This document shows, piece by piece, positions 1 to 11,600 of a stretch of DNA of 64,000 nt (positions within the stretch are counted from its first letter, which is position 1; every line of letters begins with the position of its first letter). Origin of the DNA: Haliclystus octoradiatus (lineage: Eukaryota; Cnidaria; Staurozoa; Stauromedusae; Haliclystidae). Made by a program: the position numbers and the translations under genes. Below the pieces are notes generated by a model. The model did not search any database. It saw only the letters and a list, made by a program, of their open reading frames with translations, and was not told the DNA's origin. The stretch spans positions 25,656,174-25,720,173 of the forward strand of contig OU744448.1 in assembly GCA_916610825.1 (NCBI GenBank). The letters run 5' to 3'.

Positions 1-543
1 GTCTATTAACTTAAATAATGATTGTTTAGTTTGTGTGGACAGTGATATTGATATTTTAAAAGATATTGATGCTGTTTCACATGGCGGATATGTTCAGACG
101 GAATATTTAGCACGGAATGTGGGTATTGATTGTTCAAAAGTTGATATTAAAAATGTTATTAAATCTTATAATCAATGTCATTCAATCGACCCTGCACCTA
201 TTACGTGGGAGAAAGGCAAATTGTCTGTTGATAAAATGTTGTTATTGAACAAGTATCTGCTTTTAAAGTTAAAATTTCAATTAATGATTATAATTCACTG
301 AGACATATTTCTCATTTAAGAATGCGTTCAGAGGATAGCAATAGTATTGATGATAATGAACATCTTGATGATGATGATCGTGATAATTTTTCAGAGTCAT
401 CTGATGATAATGGTAATAATGTAGAAGATGATAATCAAGATGTAGATGATAATGATAATGACAATAATAGTGATCAAGGAGACATTCCTGTTCGACCTGT
501 ACGCATAAGGCGTAGACCTCAGTGGTTAAATGATTACGAGTAA
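1..543 (+). pseudogene. Ty3/gypsy-like retroelement pol, 3' remnant (integrase zinc finger and C-terminal tail)
   Basis: Open reading from base 2 to 301 resembles the N-terminal zinc-binding part of a retroviral-type integrase: a His-Gly-Gly...Thr stretch is followed by a NQCHSIDPAP-WEKGKLSV segment typical of Metaviridae pol. The integrase catalytic core is absent. Around 265-320 the frame changes, and a second ORF (to the TAA ending at 543) carries the segment VKISINDYNSLRHISHLR, then an Asp/Asn/Glu-rich spacer and a basic end, RIRRRPQWLNDYE, as seen at the C-terminus of such polyproteins. I read this as one element with an internal deletion plus a frameshift, lying upstream of or in the first intron of EAPP. 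The 5' part is outside the window. Function is certainly lost. Assignment to Ty3/gypsy is from remembered family motifs, not a search. Confidence 0.7.
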
Positions 544-976
544 AACTATTAATTATTAAGTTAACTTTTTAAAATTATTTTTAGATTTTTATAAATCTAG
601 ATGGGGTGTAAGCATATATAGATATTTACCTCGTTTTAATGTTATAGCCTCTTATTCATTTATAGTGTATTTAGCACATGTTCTGTTTTGAGATAGATCA
701 GATTCGTTAGTGTTCGCATGTGCAGCACGTGTCTCAATATTGTGTTACACTCTTTCATTGGTATTACTTGATCAGGTTTAAGGTGATCTTACACGGGTAA
801 TGGCTATACTTGACATAGCAACAAAACCCCATTTAATTTTAGTGGTTGCCATAGAATGTAGTATGTTGTCAAGCTGTGCTATAAATCCACTAATCATGAG
901 CTGTTTTCATTTTGTTCTTATTAAGGTAGAATAAACTATGCCTATAGGTTGTATATATATGTATGTTATTTTATAG
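544..976. other. Non-coding stretch between retroelement remnant and EAPP exon
   Basis: I see no convincing exon here. It probably belongs to an EAPP intron, because the first recognised EAPP exon begins mid-codon and no start exon with the usual N-terminal motif is visible in this stretch. A segment around 800-880 (TTTTAGTGGTTGCCAT) recurs in inverted orientation near 25740-25770, so part of it is a dispersed repeat. Confidence 0.4.
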
Positions 977-3900
977 TTCCGAAGATGAATTTGGAGAAGC
1001 CGCTAAAAATTTAACAGAATCTGACATGGAGAATGAAGTCAATAAATCAATGGAGGAAATAGACCAATTGAAACATCAATCCACTCGTGAGTCACATAAC
1101 TTGCAGCTCTAATTTATGTAAAATAATGAGATGCTGAATATGATCTCATTTTGAGGGTCGTTCATGGATGCAGAATTGCAGAGTGTGCGTAGGCCTATTG
1201 ATCGGGGGGAAATATGAATGTGCCGTTTGATCGGTATTTTCTTTTACATTTTTTTTTTATAATAGGCCTAATCGGTAATCGACCGATTTGTTATTTCTGA
1301 TTGAAAATAAAGAAATTCTGAATATTCTTTGGCATCAGTTTTTAGGTTTTATCCATGTTAAATTTCAGAGTGACTTTAATTATCTTCAAACCATTGCTTA
1401 GTAGCCTAAAGCTTATAAATGTTTTCTCTCAATATGCTCTTTTTTCTTTACTTGAGTGAGTCTGGGGATCTGGTCTTTCATGTAATAATTTGCAATAATG
1501 AAACCTCTAAATTGAGTTAATTATGAAAATTCCTTTTTTTATCACATATGTAGTAGACCTGAATAGTGGGAAACAAAGAGTGGTATCTAGGAACGTACCA
1601 ATATTTATCTCGCCCTGATATGCCTCCAATTCAACAAATGAAGATCAATTTGCCGACTGCAACAATGGTGGTATTTATGCTTTAAAACAAAAATGTTTTT
1701 CATTTGGCTAGCATTGACTAAATTTTGTTATCTAAATGAAATGTTATTGAAGAAATGAAGGTCAATGTTCCCCATTATGGACCAGCTTGTTCTACCATTT
1801 ATAAATATGTTGAATTAAAAATGCTTAATATGGCAGGTCTACATTAAATGCCTTTGAGATTAACATTTTACGGATTGTTTGTTATAATTTAGATTTGGAC
1901 AATTCTGAGAAAAGTGGAGTTTCTGATAAAGATTTTTTATCATCTGAATCAGATGAAGAGTCTAAAACTCCTTTTCAAAATGCCATACAACAAGCTAGCA
2001 AATACAATGAAAATGAAGAAACCGCAGAAAGTTTTTACGACCCAGATATAGATGACAAAGATCAAGATTGGGTATATCAAAGACGATGTCATAATTTTGA
2101 AACGTTGGAGAAAAGAAAACGTAAGTGAATGCTGGTTAATCAGTGCAGTACTAATGTCGTTTTATATTGCCATTGACTGAAGATGTATCTTTTTGTTTGT
2201 TTGTTTTTTGTTTGTTTGTGTATTTAATTTTGTAACTCATTTATTAATATAAAGATTTTTACAGAAGGTATAACTCTATTTATAGTTGAGTTGAGTTTGA
2301 CACCTGTATTTCATTCAGTAGCATTTATGCAAAGCTGTTTTGTATGATGTTTACTGTGAAGATTAAACTAATGGTGTTTTTGCCAATAACAAAATGGTTA
2401 TGCAATTATGTTCATGAATCAGTTCATAAACTGTTTGTTTCGTTGCTTAAATGTTCACATTATCATCATCATAACAAACATTGTAATTTCAAATAAATCT
2501 CCTTTCTTATGTAGCTTGTGGAACAGTACCCCTGCGAAAACAGTTCAGGAGTTCATGAACGTTAAATGGCTTCAATTTTCCTGAACTGTTCATGAACAGT
2601 TCATGAACCCTCACAGACAGTTCATGAACAGTTCATGAAAATTTGGGGCCATTAAATGTTTATGAACTGTTTATGAACTGTTCATGGTTCATGAACTGTT
2701 CATGATCTTCTAAACTGTTTTCGCAGGGGTAGGCGTACATAACTGATGGGTAATATTAAGCAAGCAATTTATTTTGATTTCCAGAGCAACCTACAGAAAA
2801 TGAAAAACAGAAATCACCATCTAGTGATGCTATTCTAAACTGTCCTGCTTGTATGACTACATTATGTGTTGACTGTCAAAGGTAAGATCAGTGTTTAAGC
2901 AGACTCAACGGAATTACACATTATATCTAAATCATCATCAAGTTTCATTATATTCTCAATTCTATTCAACAATTGATCATCATACAGTGACTTCACCATA
3001 CAGTGACTATAGCTACTGCAAAAGTCATGTTACTCATTGAAAATGCCTGACCTCCCCTGCGAAAAACAGTTCAGGAGTTCATGAACAGTTAATGGATTTT
3101 AAATGGCCCCAATTTTCATGAACTGTTCATGAACATTTGGAGCCATTTACCGCATATTTCGCAGAGGCTGTAACGAAAAATGTTATAGCAGTTACCGGTA
3201 ATGATTAAATGAAAGCTATGTCTTTTCAAGTCTGTGATATTTAACAACTATTGTAATCTATTTCGATATAATTTGTTTCTCTCAAGTTAAATCATATTAC
3301 TATGGCAACATGGTTCAGAAGATTCCTATTATTTGTAGTTTTGGTAATCCGCAAAACTTGTCAGTTCCAAGTAGAAAATTATATTTCCCTTGATGAAAGG
3401 TTCTGGAAAAACAAGTCATCTAGTCTAATGTTCATAAAGTTTCATAAACTGTTCATGAAATTCAATTCATCGATTCATGAGCTTTTCATGAACTGTCTAT
3501 AAACTTCCATTGTATGTTCGTGAAGTTTGGGGACTCATTAATGTGAAATTACCTAAATTTTCATGAACTTATGGACGTATTTCCAATTTTAAAGGTACAG
3601 AACTCTTGTTAGGGTAAAGGATGCAATAAAAAAAAATCGCAAGATCCGAATCCGAACAGTTAAATCTTTAATGGAAAATAAGTGAAACCATTTCACCTTT
3701 TGTTTTACCAATAACATGGCATGGCATTTCCCCAACAGCAATCTATAATACACTTTAATACATACGTCGAAAAAGGAAGTCTTGAATCAAATTTTTATTA
3801 TTTTGTTTCATAGGCATGATCAATACAAAACGCAATACCGTGCTATGTTTGTGATGAGTTGTAAAATTGCAAACAATGAACCACTGCGATATGAAATACC

Positions 3901-4114
3901 TCAAACAAAACAAACAAAACATAAGAGACGCAAAAAGAGGCAGATTCAAGAACAACCACAGGGTAAATTGGAAAAAATAAACACTGATATTTTAAATGAA
4001 CTACCTGACGATACGTATTATCGTGTTCGATGTAACGAATGCGATACAGAAGTAGCTGTTTATGATAAAGATGAAATTTATCATTTTTATAATATCATTG
4101 CTAGTTATGCATAG
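977..4114 (+). CDS. EAPP: EAPP, E2F-associated phosphoprotein (5' end outside window)
   Basis: Four exons join cleanly: 977-1086, 1893-2120, 2785-2881 and 3814-4114 (stop TAG). All have AG acceptors and GT donors and the phases match. The translation starts SEDEFGEAAKNLTESDMENE, an acidic phosphoprotein-like segment, continues with a DPDIDDKDQDWV motif, then the signature CPACMTTLCVDCQR split across the last intron, followed by YKTQYRAMFVMSC, a Lys/Arg-rich linker, and a second CNEC pair with EVAVYDKDEIYHFYNIIAS at the end. The order and spacing match vertebrate EAPP (about 285 residues), a nuclear protein that binds activating E2Fs and modulates E2F-dependent transcription; the paired CxxC motifs look metal-binding. 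About 245 residues are present. The N-terminal exon is missing and must lie left of the window. The identification rests on the family signature, and I consider it nearly certain. Confidence 0.93.
2529..2729. mobile_element. MITE, 201 bp, CCCCTGCGAAAACAGTT termini, TA target duplication
   Basis: The ends are inverted copies, CCCCTGCGAAAACAGTT and AACTGTTTTCGCAGGGG, each flanked by TA (2527-2528 and 2730-2731), as in Tc1/mariner-type non-autonomous elements. The interior is made almost wholly of the self-complementary word TTCATGAACTGTTCATGAA in both orientations, so the whole element can fold into a long hairpin. It lies in the EAPP intron between exons 1893-2120 and 2785-2881. Confidence 0.85.
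3054..3172. mobile_element. Diverged copy of the CCCCTGCGAAA / TTCATGAAC MITE
   Basis: The left end (CCCCTGCGAAAAACAGTTCAGGAG cut short here to its first 20 bases, CCCCTGCGAAAAACAGTTCA) and the TTCATGAACTGTTCATGAAC core match the element at 2529-2729. The right end is degraded to TTTCGCAGAGG. A further core-only fragment rich in TTCATGAA words lies at about 3420-3560. Both are in the last EAPP intron. Confidence 0.75.
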
Positions 4115-5671
4115 TTTTACAGCAGTAATATAATTATTAACATGTAGACATTATTGCGGACATTATTGTAGTCTATGATTATGATAATGCTATTTATCTT
4201 AAAAGCAACACTTGTGAAACACAAATTTTAAAATATTTGCCTTCTTAGCATTTGTGTGTAGCAGTATAGCATTTCTCTAATAATACAGTAATACCCAAAC
4301 CGGTCCTATTAACAAACATGATGGATTTAATTATCATTAAACTCCTTCTTCTCGGTGCATTTTCCCTTCTAATTTACTTCTGGGGTATATGTAGGTCTTC
4401 AACTAGCCCAAAATAGGTATGTTGTGTTGAAGAATACTTCCATCTCGCCTCGCTGAACAGGTTTGCTTTGTTAAGGACTACTTCCCGTTCCTCGTTGATG
4501 ATGTTTTTGTTTTACAAGTGTTACTACATGCTACTAAATATAAATAAAGGAAGAAAAGCAACCTCTCTAAAGAAGCCGATGACTGTCTGTCCCCATACCA
4601 GGCTGCAAGCTGAAGGCTTGTAACCATCGTCCTAATCATCATTTATTCAGAAAGTTTTTTTAAGTTACATACAACTTTATTATGAAGGATGGATACATTA
4701 GACTATTAGATACACATACAAAACATAAACACAAATGCAGCTTTTATACTGTAAAAAGTTTGAATAACTACGGATGTAGAAATTAGGAGGCAATAATTTA
4801 ATTTAGTGTAATCATAGTTTAAACCTCCTCTACCTATGTATTATCAACACATTGGGTCACTTTATCTGACAATGACCCATAGCTGCAAACACGCTTCCTT
4901 AACATAATCCCTTGTTTCTACCAAATGTACAGCTTAGTGTACAGTGGTGTACATGCTTGTGCAAGCGCATAGATGGTATACAATACATGCTTGTGTATAC
5001 CCTGTTTACTCAGGTATACAAGTTACCCCCACAAATATGTCCTTTGTAGTGTGTTTGCATGGCATTTCCAAGTGACCCATCTACTTGAATGATTTAGCAC
5101 CTGTCTGTATATGCGCAATTGTGCATTGAAATTGAATGACTTAGAGAACAAAGGATTTTGAAATGGACACTTCCCAATAATCAAAACCTTGACCAACCTA
5201 CCAAGTGCTCGCCTATATCTGTACCAATAACATTCAACTGTCAGATGTGTGTGTTTAACCGCCCCCTTATTTTGTCCTTAGAATATCCCAAAGAGAGGTG
5301 AATTTTTACTAGCTTAATATTTATTTCATTTTGACTCAAGTTTTTATGTTGTCATGCATATATTCCTATAGATAGCGGTTAGGATTTCCTTACTGTTGTC
5401 ATTAAAAAAGACAAAAATACAACAATGTATTCAAAATTGACCATTTTAATAATCACAAATTGATGTGCCCCAAGGTAATATGAATCATTGAAATTCCTGA
5501 ACAAAAAACAGTTAAAAATAGATTTACATCATAATCATTCTTATTATATATATATATATATATCATTGCATAATATTAATATCCAATTATTACAAAATCA
5601 TTTCTACTAATTAGTGTATGAATATGGAACAGGTGCAGAAGTACTATGCCAGCTTAATTTCATGCTGATAT
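4115..5671. other. Intergenic region between convergent EAPP and GMF genes
   Basis: No exon recognised. It contains AATAAA-type signals compatible with EAPP 3'-end formation (about 4542-4548) and, on the minus strand, TTTATT near 5322 for GMF. A short (TA)n microsatellite lies at about 5547-5564. The rest appears to be plain AT-rich spacer. Confidence 0.5.
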
Positions 5672-8600
5672 TTATGAAATTGTTAGCTTTTGTGCTAGCC
5701 ATTCCTCTGTCAGCTCTTCGATGTCTCTAATCTCGAAAGACTACAAAATAATAAACATTAATATTATCAAGGGATAGAATAGATGTAATTTTAATAGACG
5801 TTTTCGTCATTATACTGCAGTAATATGACATTTTCAAGCAAATAAGATTACAAGGATAGAAATTTAAAATACATGAATATCTATATGTTTTAACTTAGCT
5901 ATATATTCACAATATGTGATAACAAATTTCAATATAATGTGATAAAATGCAACAAAGAATATACTATATAACTTACAAAGAAAAGGTGTTGATGCAAAAT
6001 TACGTCTATTCTATCGCTTGTCTTTTTATCAAAATTTTTATTACAGTGAAACCTGTATATAACAGCCAGCTACGAGAGGTAGATAAATTGACCATTATAG
6101 ACATGTTGCCTTTATATACATGTTTGATTCAATAGAAAAATTATTTTAGACATTGCAAGAGTGACCACTATAGACAGGTGGCCTCTTTAGAGAGGTGACT
6201 GTTATAATAGGTTTGACTGTATCATTATCATTGTCGTTATTATACAACTGAAAACAAAGTAGGATATCAATATTAACATTTATTATTTGAAACTCATTAT
6301 TATTGGAACGTCAAAACTAATTCTGATGTGTTCACAAATATATCAGTACATTCAACATTTGCAGTTTATGTTATGCAACTGACAATTTTGAAATAAGAAT
6401 ATCAAGTTAATAATTAATTCGATAATTTTTCTGTAACACAACTCAGTTTTTAACCATACAATAGGACAGAGCTCGACAGGAAACTACGAAAGGCTTTACC
6501 TCAGTCTTGTTTCCAATCTATTTATGATCTGTTTAATAACCTATAGTCTATTTTATCTATTAATCTATTAATAATCTATTTATGCTCTGGCAACCAAAGG
6601 AGATGTTTCGACGGGGCTATGGGAAAGTAGTATCTTTTCATAATGTTTTGTATAGTGAATTGTCTTATTTACAAGTTTCTTTGTCAACTATGTCTGGCCG
6701 TGATTTGTGGCCTTCTTTGTATAGCAAATATGTAACGCGTAAGATGGAGAGCACATCCCTATAATGTGACTGTCTCCCCTACTATTACTACTACTTTTAA
6801 TAAACAATTTAAGCACTTCTATATACAATGGGTGTGAATTTGACTATTGTTTCTAATGTATATGTATATCATTTACCTTGCTCATCTTTGTACATCCAAC
6901 GAATGTTCTCCATGAACCAGAATACATCATTGTTAGCTCAGGCTGACATCCTAAACAGATTGAAACATCTTATATCAATAAAGTCGCAAAATGTCGAAGG
7001 ACACATTCGAAACAAACGGTTAACATATTCGCTGTCATAAAGCTTCATTTTCTTTACGTGTAAACGAATCTACAAATATGAAAATCTGACTGATTTTTAA
7101 AATATGTTTATACAATACACATTTACCCTTGCATCTGCAATTTTAGATAGGACCTACATATCATATGCAGAATCATCGCCAGTGTGGGGGTAGAACAACC
7201 CCATGAGCAAAATTCTGTTGGTTTTTCAGAGCTTTGTCTGGCATATTCACTGTCTACTTATCAGTCAATTTCAAATATTAATATGAACAATGCTAACCTT
7301 CAGGTGACACATGAACAGCGCATAATGGAAATGAGACACGTCCATCCTTATGTTCAAAGCGAAAACTATAGATGAAGTACCTACAAAGTGAATCAATAAT
7401 CAAATTTTCACCTGAAATCAATAATAAACAAACAGACTGTAACACTATTATAGCCGCAGGTTCCCTAATATTAGCTCATTTGAGACTGGTCACTGGTATT
7501 CACTGTTGCTGTTGGAGCTTATTTGTTTGGTAGGCTATTCACCTTTTTGATACACTCCAGCCTGCTTGACACCCCCATTTGGTGCAACTGTAAACAGGAG
7601 GTATGCTATGTAGAAAGGTGAGGTATTTAGCAAATTTGAGGGTAAATAATTTCCAAGATCACTTTCCAGGCTTACAAAGTCTTCACACAAATTGTGCTTC
7701 TCACGTTATGGTGGTCACTAAGTATTTTCTGATGCAGCTTCATAAAATGTGAAATTTAAATCAAAGAATGTGCATCGTCATTTTAGGGAGGCATGATAGA
7801 ATATACCAACAACAACCAGTTATGACTTTGCTGTAGGCAGGGTCCGACAAAATTTTCAGTCTTCTGGAATCAACATTTCAACATTTTTTCTGAATTTTTG
7901 TTGATGTTTGACCAATAAATCATTAAAACTATTAATTTTCTTCTAAATTTGCCATAACCATGCGGAATCTAGGAATATATGATTCCACTATCCCTACTTT
8001 TGTCAGACCAGGTCCCTGAAGGCCTACTTCTGTGGTTGTCTGGTGCAGAGCCAGCATTTAAGGGTATCACCACACATAACGTGCAGGCATTCCAGGGTGA
8101 ATGAGTAAGGGTGGGGGTATGTTTTGCGATAAAAATAAATCAATCAATCAATAAATAAACTTGCTAATGACTAACATCGCTGTAAGCTTTCAAAAAGTGT
8201 CCCAGAGACAGTCAAGATGCATACAAACTTTGATGATGAACATCTTCTATGTTTGCAGCTGTACGCTTTTGCTATGATCCCCTCCCCCTCGACTGAGCAC
8301 ATACGTTATGGGTGGTCCCTAAGAGTGGGGGACCATGAGTTTGATTTACTTCTGCATTACCTTGGTTGATGTTCAGATAATTCGTCTTTTACTTCATCAA
8401 GAGTACAATCCTAGATATAAAAATATTCTAGTATGCAAGAGATTGTAAAACAAATTGAGTGATAGATTCCACACAGAGCAAAGGCCATAAAAATCACTAA
8501 ACAGATACAAAATATGCCAGTGGAGTACCTCAAAATTAGCAGGGGTCTGTATTGAATTAGTTGAGCATTTGTTGCGTGCATCAAGATGTGTGTTAAGGAA

Positions 8601-11600
8601 AAAAATTGACCGACAGCCTTTGTGCTCCCAATTCAAAATGGTGCGTCAAACACTGATTCACAACACTATACTAAGATACTTGTGGCCTGATAAATGGCAT
8701 TCATTTTTAACTTTGCAAGGCGCGATGGACAATGTTGTACTGCAGTTCAGAAGAACAACTTGGGGATGTGGCATTAAACTCAACCAATCATTTGATTGAT
8801 TTCTTTCTTTTCAAACAAATCACTCACATCCATATATTCTTCAATCTTTACTACTTTCGCTTCTTTGTCAACTTTTACTAGAAAAAGAAAACACAACCTC
8901 TGACTATTGTATTTCGTAACCAAATCAACCAATCAATGTTCAGAACAAATAGCAAGTGGGATTTTTCTGTTAGCAGATGTTTTCAATTACATTTTCATGT
9001 GATTGGAGAGATATACCTTTCATGGTAATAGATAATAGAATTAAAATTGAATCAAAACTTTTGGATAGTTCAAAAATGTGTGGTAGTTTCCAATAGGTTT
9101 AATTGGGGATAGTGGAGCCTCGCTTCATTAAATGTTATTTAGTAGCACTGGATAATACCATATAGGCATTCTATATTCTACTCCCAGTCATAAGAAAATT
9201 TTTAGGGAAATAAAATGGGTAGGCCTATTTAAAAGATTGAGAGTCCCGAAGAAGACTACAAAAAATTGAAGGAATTGACATTTTAAATTTCTAAAATCAA
9301 TGCTATAAAGCTTGGCATTTGGAAAATTTATAAAACCTCAATGAGCTTGTAGTAGACCGAGCGCCACAGAACTAAAACGGCAGGTTTCTCCGGGCAATTT
9401 GAAAATCACATAAAAGTATTCATAAAAATATGCTAAACAATTACTTATTTCTTGTTTTAATTAAATTCTATTGTAATCCCTTCAAAAATCCAATTTAAAT
9501 TTCATGATTCACGGTCAAAGCCTTTTTATTATTTCGAGAAAATGCTGGATGCGAGCTTTATGGTCTTTAATTTTTTATTCTCCCAGGATTTTGCGAATCC
9601 ATAGAAGCATGACAAAAACACAAAATGTATGAAATAAGAGGGCTCTAACCGTGAAATGAATTGAATTATAAATTCATCTCTGGTGAGCTCCACAATAAAT
9701 TTTGACGAAAACAAGAAACGGGAAAGTATTTATGGTATTTTATGAACACTTTATGTGAATTTCAAGTTGCCCGGAGAAACCTGCCGTTTTAGTTCTGTGG
9801 CGCCCGGTCTATAGGCTATAATAGGAAATAAATAAATCAACTAATAACATGCCTGCAAAATTAATTACGAATTGAACTCAAAACCATATGATTTCTTATA
9901 CTAATATCGCTGAAGCAGGGTAAGGCAGAGGCACAATCAATGTGATTTATGCTTACATTATAGGCCCCTTTTCGGTAACAACATTGCAATGAATCAAAAC
10001 AATAATAGGTGTATGGGATAACCACTTAAGCTTTTAGCAACATTTAGCCAATCATAGAACTAGTCTATCCACAACATTTCAAAGTCATGATAGGCTTAAC
10101 TTAGTACTGATCCCCATGAGCATGTTTAGCTGTTAATTGTTTTTGCATTATAACGATCAATCTGATTGGTTAAAGAGTTTGAAGCCAAATCACCATAGCA
10201 AAACTTTGTTCGAAAACACAATAGATCTTACAAATTCCAACTTGATATCACGAATGAGAATTTCCAATTGATCAGGAGTTTTCAAATACATTTTTTGAGC
10301 AAGAAAGTCATGTAAATGCTTGTAAAAGCTGTGCTGATTATTATTCAAAGCAATTGGCGCATAGTGTCCTATGAGCTATTAATATTTGGCGCACTCGAGT
10401 CACTTCAGGAGAAAACTAAGAGATGAAAATTGTTTTCTCCTTACGTGCCTCTCGTACGTCAAACATCATTAGCTCATAGGAAACTGTGCGCCAATTGCTT
10501 AATATTACTTTATATTTTTATTATTGGTATATAGTTTCACTCGTATTGCGATAAATCCCCTATTTCAGTTTTTATCTTCAGCACTATCTTATCCCAACTT
10601 AAATATTAGTAGGCCTATATTGATTTGCACGTTTCTGTTGGTGAGACAATTTAAACAATGAAACCCAGAAGAAGACAACAGATTCAACAGCCATGAGAAA
10701 CAGATTCAAAATTAGGCTGGAATAGCCTACGTGAAATTTCTGCCTAATTTCTGAGAAAAATAAACGCAGGCACACATGCTGACGAAGCCAGGTATCTCAA
10801 ATACACTATCCACCATCATATTAATTACTGTGTTACGTTTTATGTGTCACCAAAAATCTAAATTGACTATATTTACGAAAATGTTTCAAGAATTCTGGAA
10901 GGCTAAAATTTTGTCGGACACTGCTTAAATCTTAGCCTGCGTACCAGCCCCGAGGTTTTTCCTGAAACCATAGGGTCTGTGAACTAATGTGCGATTTTTA
11001 GCCCATCGAAAATAACACCTATATACTATTGGTAATTTATTCACACTCCGATTCACACTCTATCACAAAAGATCAATTGTCATAAAATCACAATTCTTCG
11101 TCAATCACGTCATACTCAACAGCAACAACAATGACCTTGATGATAATACGACGTAATGCATAAATTATATTCCAAACTCATGGGAACTTGCTGGGCTAAA
11201 AGTCACGTTTAGTTCACAGACCCTATGGTTTCAGAAAAAACCTTGGGGCTGGTACGCAGGCTACTTTTATCTATGATTTATAACATAAAATAGAAGTAGT
11301 AGAATTTGGTTGAGTTTAGTAAAAATAAAATGGTTGACAGTGAGATAGTCACTGTTGTCAGTCAAAAGTCATCACAAAAGTTAAACATGTATTACTTACA
11401 AATCAAAGCAGCATTCTTCTTGTCCTTTTTCCTCCGTATTTCTTCACATCTTTTTATCACTTCCTGATCTATGTCACAGACTTTCAAGTTAGCACTCTGC
11501 AAACAAAATCAAAGATAGATGAGATTTAGAAGCACAGTCAAGGTCCCCCCGCCCTCGAAACTTGCAAATTTTTTGCTATCAAAAAATATTATTGTTTATT

